NCBI GenBank assembly: GCA_017893485.1
Contig: CM030366.1
Span: forward strand, 201,991,173 to 202,055,172
Direction of reading: 5' to 3'
Length of the DNA stretch: 64,000 nucleotides
DNA from: Hemerocallis citrina
Lineage: Eukaryota; Streptophyta; Magnoliopsida; Asparagales; Asphodelaceae
Both the position numbers and the translations under genes were made by a program. This document shows positions 44,845 through 56,405 of the stretch, in pieces (the stretch's first letter is position 1; each line of letters starts with the position of its first letter). Under the pieces are notes generated by a model. The model had not been told where the DNA came from. It worked only from the letters and a program-made list of their open reading frames with translations, and did no database searches.

Positions 44845-46247
44845 ACTTGGTTGCTGCAGGTACTAATAAAGCGTATTAAATACACAAAAATAAACATTTG
44901 TTTTGGATCTACGCCATCAACCATCATTCATTATCAAATGTACACGTACAATTACAAATGTTAGAGAATGACGGTAAGGTAATTGAAAGATTCTAACCAC
45001 ATGAGAAGGCAAGTTAGTAGTAGTTGATTAAGAAAAAAACACTATCTTTTGCAATTTATTGCTCCAAGAATAAATGACTTATTATTTATCATCCACACTC
45101 TAGATTTATTTATTTATTTTTTGTCCATAATTCTCTCTCTCCTTTTTCTGCTATAATTCTACATCTCCTCTTCTGTTATATATACTTCTTAATTTTTACT
45201 ACTATAATAAAATCGAGCTACCAAATAAATCACTATGCGTATTCATTATTCAAAAAAGGTAGTGCAATGTAATTCACTTGCGTAGGGTCTACTTGAAAGA
45301 AAAAAGAAAAAAAAAACATTATAGATGAATGTATTAAATTGTTATGGTGCATTTAGAAAACTACTTACCAAACATGTATAAGATGATGAAAACTAATCCA
45401 TTAAGTTCTAAACAATTAGGTCTTAAATAATCCAATAAATTTAATTGGAATGGGTGTTAGTTCATGTCTTTCAATCACTATCAAATTATCTGAGAAGTTT
45501 TTAACTGAATTACTTTTGGTTTGAGCGCCTACAACGAACTGGTCGAAACAGATGTCGTATGGGTTGTATAAAAATTAAATTAATTATATATTATATATAT
45601 TCGGTATGGTACGGTATACCTCGGTATCAATACTGGGTACCAGTACCATACCATATAATCTCGGTACAGTACAATACCGAGATTTCGGTAATATTTGGTA
45701 TGGTACATGTATGGTACTGTATTATAGTATTTTTTACACCCCTACCTAAATGAGGAGGATTCTTTTTGAATGTGGGACCCACCGCTTCTTCCAACTCCTC
45801 ATTTTCAACCACTAACACCATTGCCTCGTCGCTCTTGCCTTTGCCGACCTCCATCTCATCCACTTTCTCCCCCAAAACCACCACTGCTGACACCACCAAA
45901 AGCCCATCAAAAGAAACCCTAAAACTTCATTAATAACCTGGTTTGTGAAATTTGACATCACTTTTCTTCTAATTGATTGACCTAATTTCACCTTAAGTTT
46001 AATTTCCTCAAAAATTTTGACTGATTTTGCTCGTACCATTTCAAATTTGATCCCAGAAAGCATAATATTTCAAGTCACATGAAGCTTTAATGGAAAGAAA
46101 ATATTATTGCGCCTCAAGAATTAAAAGATGTATAAGTGTTCATTTGAGGATATTGGATTCATGGGTTTCTACTGGATTGGAAACTTTGTTGTTTTCTTTT
46201 CCTTTTTCTTTGAAGGACGGGAAGCGATAATGGCAGTTTTGGGGAGT

Positions 46248-46595
46248 AGTTAGGGCCTGTATTCTGAGAATGCTTGTTTCTCGCCGTTAGAAATGAAATT
46301 AGGGTTTGAGGAAGCTCTGGATTGGGGAGGAAGAAGATTGGTTTTTATTAACATTTGAATGAATCAGTACATTCCCTCCCTTTTATAGAGATGGGAAATT
46401 ACATTGGGAGCACAAACTCCTAACTAACTAACTAACTAACTCTGAAATGGGCCGGTTTGGAACAAACCAATTACCCGTATCCGATTACAACCCAAACCCT
46501 GAAAAAACAGATACACACACTGATGAACATTCACAAACACCTGAAACATCCATCCCCATAGCTAAACTATCAGTCACTCTACTCAACCCCTAACA
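46248..46595 (-). repeat. Chromovirus 3' LTR
   Basis: 348 bp, right edge CCCCTAACA; the outer TG has mutated (AGTTAGGG on +). Includes CTAACTAACTAACTAA repeats. Confidence 0.88.
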
Positions 46596-48640
46596 ACTCC
46601 TTCCCCCTTAGAAGAACTTGACCCAAGTTCAAACTCAAGAAATTGCGAACGCAGCTCATAAGTATCTTCCCAAGTAGACTCATTCATGGGTTTCGAAGTC
46701 CACTTGATCAACAACTTAACTCCAGCTTCCATTCCATTCCTATATAGGAGCCTATCAAGCACTTTCTGTTGCGCACTCTCGCTAGCCCTACTACACCAAT
46801 CAGGCAAATCATTTGAAACTAGAGGTGTGTGATTGCCCCAACACTTCTTCAACTTCGAGACATGAAAGACAGGGTGTATAGATTATGTAGCAGGTAAATC
46901 TAACCTTTATGCCACTTTCCCAATTTTTAGAAGCACGACATAAGGCCCAAAGTACTTCTTTACTAGCTTTTGAGGAATTGGAGTGCGCAAAGTAGACTGC
47001 ATGTATGGTTGTAGCTTCAGGACCATATCTCCAATTTCAAAGCTTCTCTCAATCCTCTTTTTATCTGCATTCAATTTCATTCTTTCCTGTGCAACAACAA
47101 TATTATCCCTCAACAACTTCAACAGGGCATCTCTAGAAAGCAACTCATCTTCCACACTTGGCCGATGTGCAGTACCATGGACATAATACCTGGGAGTTAG
47201 GGGTGGTCTTCCATATAGTGCTTCAAAAGGGGTCACACCAGTTGTGGCATGCCAATTAGTATTATACCAGTATTCCGCCCAACACAGTCATTTAGCCCAT
47301 TCTTTTGGCTTTTGTCCACACATACATCTCAAATACATCTCCAATGCTTTATTGACAATCTCCATATGGCCATCGGATTGTGAATGATATGCAGTTGAAG
47401 TGTTTAGCTTGCTGCCCTGCAACTTGAAGAACTCCTGCCGAAAGGAGTTGATGAAGATTGGGTCTCTATCAGATATGACGCTATTAGGCATTACATGGAG
47501 TTTAGCAACATTTTCTACAAACACTTGAGCCACTGATTGTGTTGTATAAGGATGTACTAGGCCAATGAAATGTGCATATTTTGTGAGTTTATCAACTACA
47601 ACCAAAATCACATTTTTCCTATAACTCTTGGGTAGACCTTCAATGAAGTTCATAGAGATATCATTCCACACCATATCATGAACTGGCAGTGGTTGGAGTT
47701 AACCCGCATGTGACATAGCTTCATGCTTATTTTGGTGACACTGTAAACATTCTTTCACTATTCTCTTGATCTCTGTTACCGCTAAATCTGGTGTGGGGGC
47801 AAACAGATAGTATTTGTAGATTCTTGGAAAACTTGAATAGCACACCTGAACCTGTTCCGCCGGAGTTTGACCGTTGACTCCCGCCGTTCACCTGTAAAAA
47901 GTGCGAGACACCGGGGTTGATCCCGGCGACGCACCCTCCGACGCTCAAGTCAGTAATCAGGAATGATTATGAAAGAGTGTAAATTGGAAAAAGATTGATT
48001 ACCTCTTAATGGAGATGGATGGGGGGTATTTATAGCCGCCATTGAGGTCAGATTAGGAATGTAATCTCTGTGGTTAGATAAGGAATGTAATCCCTAATCC
48101 CCAGTGAAAGGATAGATATGAATCAGGGCCGTTGATTAGGATTAATCAGAAATCCTAATTCTATCCTGCTGGACCGTGTTTGTTGCGGGTTGAAACCCGC
48201 ACCCAGTTGAGGTGGATCCGTTCGCGGGTTAATTGGGTCTTTGAGGAGGAGAACCAGTACCCGCTTAAGACCTATTGGTAGGTGAAATTACCATTTTACC
48301 CCTAAGCTTCGAGATTCGTGTCCGATTTGGACGGTCCCGATTTAACCCTATTTTTAGCCATATCAATCTCCTTATTCATCCCTACCCAAGCAAATGACCT
48401 TTTGATTCTATGAATGGTTTATGAAACACAGAATGACCCCAAATATTACAGTTATGATTATTAGCAAATTCCTTCTCCTTCAAGGTGGATGTAGGACTCA
48501 AAAGTATTCTTCCCTTATAATACCATATATTCCCCAACTGCTTGTAAGAACTTGATGAAAGCTTACCTTGATGTAGTTTCAGCTACAATTCTAAGAAATA
48601 AGGATCATGCAGGACCATCTCCTTCACTTCATCAACCCAT
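46583..48640 (-). pseudogene. Chromovirus integrase and chromodomain, interrupted
   Basis: Minus-strand order: N-terminal text LLSPTSTLKEKEF near 48500, foreign insertion about 47850-48375, then the HHCC part CLQCHQNKHEAMSHAG near 47740. The core has WNDISMNFIEGLP (47668), VDKLTKYAHF and SDRDPIFINSF (47460), then HSQSDGHMEIVN (47380), then MTPFEALYGRPP (47236). The C-terminal chromodomain is LLIKWTSKPMNESTWEDTYE near 46700-46650. A chromodomain is thought to steer insertion to particular chromatin. In-frame stops near 47700, 47287 and 46880 add to the insertion, so it is dead. Confidence 0.9.
47850..48375 (-). mobile_element. ~520-bp insertion in integrase, probable solo LTR
   Basis: Breaks the integrase frame. 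On the minus strand a TATA-like CTATAAATACCCCC at 48039-48026 fits an LTR promoter. A start of TGATATGGCTAAAAATAGGG (48368 on minus) is plausible. I could not settle the other end or a 5-bp duplication. Confidence 0.4.
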
Positions 48641-49818
48641 TGAGGCACAATAAAAGTAATCTCACAAGTTGAAGCTTCCTGTACATCTCTCCTTGATAAA
48701 CCTGTCGGCTCCTACATTGTCTTTCCCTTTCTTGTACTCAACTGCAAAATTAAACCCCAATAATTTCCATAGCAACTTTTCTTGCATTTTAGTATTTATT
48801 CTTTGCTCTAGGGAGAATTTAATGCTCTTTTGATCAGTTTTGATCACAAATTCTCTCCCCAACAAATACTGCCTCCAGTGCTTAATGGCAAATAGAATGG
48901 CAAACACCTCCTTATATGTAGACAAAGCCATTGATTTTCCCTTCAATCCTTTACTCATGTATACTATTGGATGTTGGGTCTGCATTAAGACTGCACCTAT
49001 ACCAGTCATTGAAGCATCATTTCCAAAACAAATCCCTTAGAAAAGTCAGGTAGTGCAAGTACAGGAGTAGTAATCAAGGCTTGTTTGAGTTGATCCAAAC
49101 AAAACTATTCTTCTTAAGCAATTGAGTTAAGGGCACTGCAATTCCACCATATCCCTTAACAAATTTTCTATAATACCCAGTCAAACCAAAAAAAACCCGC
49201 AGTTCTTTCACTGATTTGGGCTCAGACCAATTTGCTACAGTTCCAACCTTAGCATTATCAACCGAAATCCCTTGAGAACTGATAATATGCCTCAAGTACC
49301 CCACTGTCTCTTTAGCAAAACTACATTTGCTTTCTTTGGCCACCAACTGATGAATTTTCAACACTTCCAGAGCTTTAGTAAGATGAGATAAATGGCTCTC
49401 AAGAGTAAGGTTATATACTAGTATATCATCAAAGAATACTAGGATAAATTTTCTCAATTAAGCTTTGAAAATTTCATCATCAAGCTTTTGAAAAGTTGCG
49501 GGAGCATTTGTGAGACCAAAGGGCATGACTACAAACTTATAATGACATTGATGAGTCCTAAATGTTGTTTTATGGATGTCTTGCTCACTAACCCTGATTT
49601 GATGGTATCCCGACCTCAAATCTCTTTGAAAAGAACTTTGCTCCATACAACTCACCCAAAAGTTCATCAATAAGAGGTATAGGGAACTTAGCCTTGATAG
49701 TTTGAGCATTAAGAGCCCTATAATCAATGCATAACCTCCAACTTCCATCAACCATTTTGACTAAAATTACTGGGGAGGCATATGAACTGCAGCTATTTCT
49801 GATGAACCCTGAATCCAA
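48641..49818 (-). pseudogene. Chromovirus reverse transcriptase and RNase H
   Basis: RT begins [20 protein letters not shown] (49813) with [17 protein letters not shown], then [16 protein letters not shown] (49530) and the catalytic FFDDILVY (49435), then GLTGYYRKFVKGYGGIA. RNase H from about 49009 has GAVLMQTQHPIVYMSKGL and LLGREFVIKTDQKSIKFSL. Frame breaks near 49610, 49457 and 49040. Confidence 0.92.
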
Positions 49819-50168
49819 TAGGGGTGTTTGTAAGGTCTAATGCATATTGGCTTAATCCTTCAAACAAAGGAATTTGATGGTCAATAGATCTTTTAGTAGG
49901 CAGACTAATTTGAGAAGTAAAGACTTCAGGGAATTGGCTCAAAACTTGTCGCGCCAAGGACTCAGTTTGATCATGTTTACTGTTGTTTGCAGATGACACT
50001 ACTGCAATTGTTGAAAGGCATGTATGGCACTCCTCCCTGCAATTAGTTGAAGCAAGAAAGCTTGGCAAGAACAATTTAACTCCTTGGATAATTCTTCAGC
50101 ACTGATCATTTGCAGATGCTCATCCTTCACCCCTTGTAAGACTATTAATTTCTCAGCTTGCTGAAATT

Positions 50169-51557
50169 CTATTGTGAGCAATTTGAAATCCATGGTGACT
50201 CTACCCATGGACTATGCCATTGAGCTCCCAAGACCATTTGAGAAGGACCCATGGGTAAGATCAGTAACTCAGCTGTCAAATTTACCCCTTGTACTGTGAA
50301 TGGTGCCATCTCTATCCTGCCTTCACTATGTATCACTTCACCATTAGCCACAATCACCTTAAATTTGGGTTCCGGAGAGATGTACAAGTTAGTTTTAATG
50401 GTAGTTTGAGGATCACTATAGTTATGAGTTGATTCAGTGTCTATTTAAATATTTACACCCTTTCCCTTGATCTTGCATGTTACTCTCAAAGTATGAGGAT
50501 AGCACGAAGAGACCACAAGAGCATGACATGAAATCTTCATTAATTCTCCATCCCTGCGAACTCCAGTATCTTCTTCAACTCTTACTTCCTCTTCACTGAC
50601 TTCCTCATCATCTTCAAACATTTCAAGAAAAAAGAATTTTTGTGACTTGTACCTATGACCTTGGAAGTATTTTTCATCACAATTAAAACACAGCCCTTGA
50701 GCTTTTCTCTCTCAATTCAGGGGGTAGTAATTGCCTAGGCATGGTAAAAGTGAGTTGTTTTGGTTCATGAACCTTCAGAGTCGACCCTATATTCTGCAAG
50801 GTAGTGCTCTTAGGAATAAATGGAGCCTTATACAGGATCCCACAAACTAATTTCTCTTCGTATCACCAGCTAATCCTATAGCCTCATTCACCGTTTTAGG
50901 CCTTTGAGCTTTCACATCCCAATGAATTTCATATCTTAACCCACTGAGAAATGTGCTCAAGAAGTGCTTCTCTGTCCAGTCTTCTATAAAATTTGATAAC
51001 CTATCAAATTCTTGGACATAAACTTCTAAATTCCCCTTTTGACTTAATTTCAATAAGATCCCTTCATAATCCTGGAATTCAGTAGGACCGAATCTCGTAA
51101 TCAACTCTTCAAGAAATTGCTGCCATGAAATAGAATCCTTCTTGTTGTTGATATGCCTATGATACCATTGTGCAGCTTTTCCTTTGAGATTCAAGGACGC
51201 AAATCTCAATTTTTTGTGAATCACTAATCTCATAAAACTCTAGAAATTGTTCAGCACTGCAAATCCACTGCGTTAGATCTCCCTCAATAAACGTTGGATA
51301 CTCAAGCTTAAACGGAGTTCTTAGAGCGTATCCTGATCCGAACGAGAATTTAGATTGAGCAAGGTTAGGGTTTGTTACCTCCCTCGGTGTTTTGAGAATC
51401 AGAATAGTTGTCGAAGCTCCCGTCAGTGCTCGTCATTGTATCGCTGACTCCTTGAATTGCTCGACTACGAAATCAAGCGGAGTTTGCACTGACGCCGCCA
51501 TCTGATCTTTCATCACCGCTAGCTCTGATTCGATCGCCGTAGATCCGCCCATGTCTC
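50169..51557 (-). pseudogene. Chromovirus gag and protease
   Basis: Gag from about 51557 (MGGSTAIESELAVMKDQMAA), capsid LKGKAAQWYHRHINNKKDSI (51180) and LEVYVQEFDRLSNFI. The zinc knuckle CFNCDEKYFQGHRYKSQ near 50690 has its last Cys changed to Tyr. The protease site reads IDTESTHNYSD near 50440 (DTG changed to DTE) with a stop just before it. Followed by FKVIVANGEVIHSEGRIEM (50360). Confidence 0.85.
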
Positions 51558-51591
51558 GTTCATCGCCATCTAAGACAATTGGCTACCACGT

Positions 51592-51949
51592 TGCTAGGGC
51601 CTATGTTCTGAGAATGCTTGTTTCTTGCCATTAGAGATGAAATTAGGTTTTGAGGAAGCTCTGGATTGGGGAGGATGAAGATTGTCTTTATTAACACTGA
51701 ATCAGTACATTTGGTTTCCCTCTCTTTTATAGAGATGGGAAATTACATTGGGAGCACGTGCAAGAGTCTAACAAACTCCTAACTAACTAACTAACTCTGA
51801 AATGGGCCAATTTTGGAACAAACCAATACCCGTATCTGATTACAACCCAAACCCTGATAAAACAGATACACACTGATACATTCACAAACACACTAACTGA
51901 AACATCCTTCCCCATTGCTAAACTCAATCACTCTACTCAGCCCCTAACA
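51592..51949 (-). repeat. Chromovirus 5' LTR
   Basis: 358 bp, TGCTAGGGCC...CCCCTAACA on the + strand, closely similar to the other LTR. Confidence 0.88.
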
Positions 51950-52666
51950 GGAGTGGTGGTTTAGGAGGCGAGCAGTGGCGTTTTGGGAGATGGAGGTGAA
52001 TGGTGTGGGTTTTGAGACGAAGGAGACTGTTAGTTGGAAAGGCGAGGCAGCTTTGGAGCAGTTTGAGAGATGGGGGTGGGCAGTGATGATTTGAAGAGGG
52101 TGGTGGAGGGAGGAGATTAAGCAGTTGTGACTTTTTGGAGAAGAGAATGAAAGAATGAAAGGAAGAAGATGATGAATAGTCTTTTTTTTTCACAGCTAAG
52201 GGCAAACTTGGAGTTAAAAAAATGCCTAAACCTTCAAGAGATCCCACGTGACCAAGTTAACTGCGAGAGGGTGGCTTTGTGACAGCTTTTGTAATGGAGG
52301 GGGTCCCATTGATGACGAAAATAAAAGGAGTGGGTTAGCTATCAAACCCCCTAAACTTGGGGTGATTTTGTGAAATTTACCTTTTTTTTTTCTCCTCTCT
52401 ACCAGGTTTGTGTTTTTTTTTTAGGAAAAAGGTGGGATAACGCCACCCTGTTTCATTAATAAGAGGTTAACAAAACACCCCGGAGTATCGGGAGAAATAC
52501 AAAGAACAGTGCAGGAAATAAAAACATACATGCCTCCCCAACAAACCCTGGGGGGTGGGTCTAACTATCCCTACATCAGACTACCAAGAGTACAGTAGGT
52601 CGATACAACACACACGAAGCCATAGAGCTGGTTGTAAATGAGCGGCCTGGTGAGTAGCACCCTCCC

Positions 52667-55650
52667 TCAATCCAATGTCGGCCCAAACTCTACCTCCTCA
52701 TCATCAAATTCTTCCACTTGGAAGACTCGGCCGATCCTCCCTCTCGCTCCAGTGGCAGCAGCTGTAGCCCAAAAAGAGATAAGATGCATAATATGAGTAA
52801 GGTTACCAGAAATAGTATTACATGAAGCACGGAAGTAAAAGTTGTTTCTGTCAAGCCATAACAACCATGTAGTTGCCGCAATGGCAATGTACCACGCATC
52901 CTTCATTTCTTGGCGAATTGAGGCAAATTTGGGGCCAATCCACAAATCCTCATATTCGCTAGGGTAGTCACTGGTACCTAAGGCTCGTAATACCTCCACC
53001 ATGGTGTCTTACTCCTAGGGCAGTGAAGAAACAAGTGGTTCAAATTCTCCGTTTGCCTAGAACAGAACCCACAGTTGGTCTCAATCTGTGGTTGTCTTTT
53101 GGACAGGTTTTCTCTGGTGAGGATTGCATTATTGAGTACCAGCCAGAGGAAGACTCTGACTTTGAGGGGGGCTTTTGCCTTCCATAGCACCTTAGCCCAG
53201 TTGGGCCTACATCCTCGATAATGAATACGGTGGTACAGTGATCTGACCGTGAATGCCCCCTTGGACTCGAGTCCCCATCGCATTTGGTCTGGGCCTTGAG
53301 CGCACATCACACCCGTCCGTGTTATGTGTTCTTGCAGTTCAAGCAATTGCTGCTGTAACTCCGGGGAGAGAGTTCCCCGGATCGGCGGTCTCCAATTCCC
53401 CCTCTTCCAAGTCTCGGCCACTGCAATATTGGGCCTAATTGTTTTCTCAAACAGCTCAAAGAAAGCTTCCTTAAGAGTATGGGCTCCTCACCATTTGTCC
53501 CACCAAAATCTAGTTGACCGTCCATTACCGATTGTCGACGAAACTGCCGAGTTGAACGGGCCGCTCGCTTTTGTAATTCCTCTCCAGAAGCGCGATACTT
53601 TAGGTCCTACTCGAAAACCTAAATTTCGCGTCCCTTTTCCCCGTAGGTATGGTTGGATGAATTCCTGCCAACCTTCCCCGCTGTGGTGAAATATCTTCCA
53701 CCACCATTTTCCCAGCAGGGCAAGGTTCATATCTCTTAGGTCTATGATACCTAGCCCTCCATGCTTCTTCTTCATGCACGCGACACTCCATTTGACCAGA
53801 TGGTAGCCTCCCTTATTCGAGTCTGCTCCTTTCCACAAAAACCTTTTCCGGATCCTGTCAATCCTTTGGATAACCCATTTTGGGAGCTCAAAGAACGATA
53901 TGTAGTAAATGGGCAGATTAGACAGAACTGAATTTATAAGTACCACCCTGCCCCCAAGAGAGAGAGTTTTTTCTTTTCAACCTGCCAGTCTGCCCTCCAC
54001 CCTATCAATGATGGGTAGCCAATCCGCTTTAGTGAGCCTCCCTGGTCTGAGCGGCAGTCCTAGGTATTTAATCGGGAACTCCTCCGTCAGGCAGTTTAAT
54101 ATGGTTGCATGTTCCCGTGTATCGGCATCGGATAGAGTGATTGGAATCAGAGCACTCTTGTGGAAGTTGATTTCGAGACCTGACCAGGCTTCAAAACAGT
54201 AGAGTGCCCCTTTAAAGCATATCGTTTCTGACATGGTCCCATTACCAAAAAGCAGGGTGTCATCAGCGTACTGTAGTATCGTACACCCTTGGTTGGATGC
54301 GCTGCTGGCTGCAGGAGTAATCCAACCTTTGCTTCGGCAATTCTCAAGCATACCCCTCAGCACATCCGCAACGATAGTGAATAGGAGTGGTGATAGCAGG
54401 TCCCCTTGTCGAAGTCCTTTCTTGCACGGGAATGGCGTCCCTGCCCTTCCATTCACTGAGATTGCCGTTTTACTGGAGTGCAGACACTGTCTGATCCATC
54501 TTAACCATTTATCCCCGAATCCCCTTCCACTGAGGGCTTCCAGCAAGCACTCCCAGTCTACCGAATCGTAAGCTTTTTCAAAGTCCAGCTTAAGAAGGAA
54601 GTTCCTAGAGTTGCTCGTATGGCAGTAGTGGATAACTTGCTCCGCAGTGGCCACACAGTCTAGAATACATCTACCCTTGATGAAACTCGTCTGAGTTTTG
54701 CTGATTAAGCTGTCCATAATGTTTCCCAGGCGGATGGCCAGGACCTTAGTGATGACCTTAGTCGAGCAGTTTATCAGGCTAATTGGTCGGAAATCCCCTA
54801 CTCGCAGAGACTCCTCCCGTTTAGGGATGAGGACGACTTCCGCAAAATTAAACATACCTAGTCTGAGCTTGTTGTTAAAAAACTCATCCATCAGTGCCAT
54901 AATGTCCCCTTTAATTTCTTCCCAAAACACTTGGAAGAACATCATTGAGAAGCTATCTGGCCCTAGCGATTTGTCTGCTCCCATTTGATAAATGGCCTCT
55001 TTAACTTCCTCTTCCGTGAAAGGGGCTTCCAAAGTCAACAGAGTTTGCGTTGAGTTGTTCTGGTAAGCCTGCCAGTAATCCTCTCTGAGTGGGACTCTGA
55101 AGTCATTTTTCTTCTCGAAGAGGTCCTTGTAGTAGGATTGAAAGGTTGTGGATATCACCTTTTCATCCTGCGACGTCCCCGTGTCCGTTTGTAAAGACAA
55201 AATAAGGTTTGATCTGCGTCTTGCGCTTGCCACTCGATGGAAGAATGCCGTGTTCGTGTCTCCCTCTTTGAGCCACGTAATTCTTGACCTTTGTTGCCAC
55301 TTGATTTCTTCCAATCTATAGAGGTTGGCAATATTCTCTCGGAGTTCAAGTAGCCTATTTCTTTCTTCCTGTGCAAGGACCCGCGTTTCTTCCAACCTTT
55401 CAAGTTCATCAATTCCTACCAAAAGGTCGTCCTTAGCCTACCAGATGGTCGAGAATCTGGACTGGTTCCATCTACGCAGCCGTTTCCTCAGCCTGCGGAT
55501 CTTTTCACGCCAGCGGGCTGCAGCGTCCCTAGCTGTAGTTGGGAGAGCCCAATTTTCCATCACCATATGGTGGAACCCCTGAATCTCTAACCAGGCCTTC
55601 TCAAATCTGAATTTCCTGGGCCTTTGAGTTCCCTGTACTCCTATATCCAA
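52667..55650 (-). pseudogene. LINE ORF2: reverse transcriptase and zf-RVT
   Basis: Primes at the nicked target and copies the LINE RNA. The largest open piece is 55422-53977 (481 codons): RITWLKEGDTNTAFFHR, then MGADKSLGPDSFSMMFFQVF, FRPISLINCSTKVITKVL, LDFEKAYDSVDWECLLEAL, KKGLRQGDLLSPLLF and the catalytic LQYADDTLLFGNG (54280). It continues as 53946-53488 (LPKWVIQRIDRIRKRFLW) and 53421-52667 with the zinc module CGFCSRQTENLNHLFLHCP. Stops at about 53975, 53486 and 53010 and one shift near 55430 break it. Confidence 0.93.
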
Positions 55651-55686
55651 GAGGATCGGGGTATGATCTGACGTTGGTCTAGGGAT

Positions 55687-56331
55687 CTATCTAGCCGTTG
55701 CTAATGGGAACTTAGCCTCCCAATCCATCGAAACGAGGATCCTGTCCAATTTGACCATGATCGGAGCAGCTTGCATGTTAGACCATGTGAAAAGTCTGTC
55801 GTTAACGGGGATATCAATGAGATCTAGATCCGTGATCACCCTATTAAACTCTTCTCTGTGCTTGTCGCTGGAACCTCTACCCTTGTGCTCAAAGGCAAAT
55901 CTGGTAATATTGAAGTCCCCCCCAACGATCCAGGCTCCCGACCATCGTTGTCGAATATCGACAAGCTCCTGCCAGAAGGCATCGCGATCTGTAGCCACAT
56001 TCGGTCCATAGACGACAGTGACTATCTGCAGCCAGTTATCAGATTGTCGTTTCAGTCGGGCAGTCAAAGAGAAAGTTCCACTATACACTTCTGTGCAGGT
56101 AAGAGTGTCGGAGTTGAAACCAATAGCGATTCCCCCCGATGCTCTTGCGGATGGCCGCAGAACCCATTCCTTAATTCTTGAGCCCCCTACCCGTTTGAGT
56201 TTGGATCCATGCCCAAGTTTGGTCTCCTGTAGCCCTACGATCTCTGCCTTGGAGATGTTGATAACGTCCCTGACCATATCTCTCTTTCCCCTATCTCCCA
56301 GGCCCCTAACATTCCAGAAGAGTGTATTCAT
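55687..56331 (-). pseudogene. LINE ORF2: AP-type endonuclease
   Basis: 214 open codons starting MNTLFWNVRGLGDRGKRDMV. Family motifs: IVGLQETKLG, GGIAIGFNSDTLTC, VVYGPNVATDRDAFWQEL, WIVGGDFNITRFAFE (GDFN) and FTWSNMQAAPIMVKLDRILV. This domain nicks target DNA. The key N, E, GDFN and LDR residues are present; a stop after 55687 separates it from the RT. Confidence 0.92.
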
Positions 56332-56405
56332 TGGGGGAACGTGATTGACTCGATCATGTGTGTGGGTGCGGGGAAGGTTTCAGCTACCCCAGTCCCGACA
56401 AAAAC

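Larger units (their letters stand above)
41584..45744. mobile_element. hAT-like element with GGTACGGTA repeats, split by a Copia
   Basis: Ends TAAGGGTGATATACCGTACC and the reverse complement TAGGGGTGTAAAAAATACTA. 8-bp duplication CCTAAATC/CCTAAATG (7 of 8). Both ends are full of TACCGTACC/GGTATGGTA inverted motifs. No transposase. Interior 44850-45600 is AT-rich with nothing I recognise. Confidence 0.5.
46248..51949 (-). mobile_element. Ty3-gypsy chromovirus, degenerate
   Basis: LTRs at 46248-46595 and 51592-51949 with 5-bp duplication GGAGT (46243-46247, 51950-51954). On the minus strand the order is gag, protease, RT, RNase H, integrase, chromodomain, then purine tract TAAGGGGGAA (46609-46600). 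Several stops, a dead protease site and a foreign insertion in integrase. Confidence 0.93.
41403..52381. mobile_element. Large composite with ~100-bp terminal inverted repeats
   Basis: 41403 begins GGTAACTTTCACAAAACCAC and the reverse complement of 52381 begins GGTAAATTTCACAAAATCAC; similarity continues about 80-100 bases (CATCAATG.GAC and so on). Length without nested elements is about 1.1 kb (41403-41583, 45745-46247, 51955-52381). I could not confirm a target duplication. Mutator-like is a guess. Confidence 0.5.

Noticed and set aside
41394..52390. 9-bp target duplication for the composite at 41403-52381
   Set aside because: TAATTTTGG versus a T run matches only about five of nine positions, which is no better than chance in AT-rich DNA.
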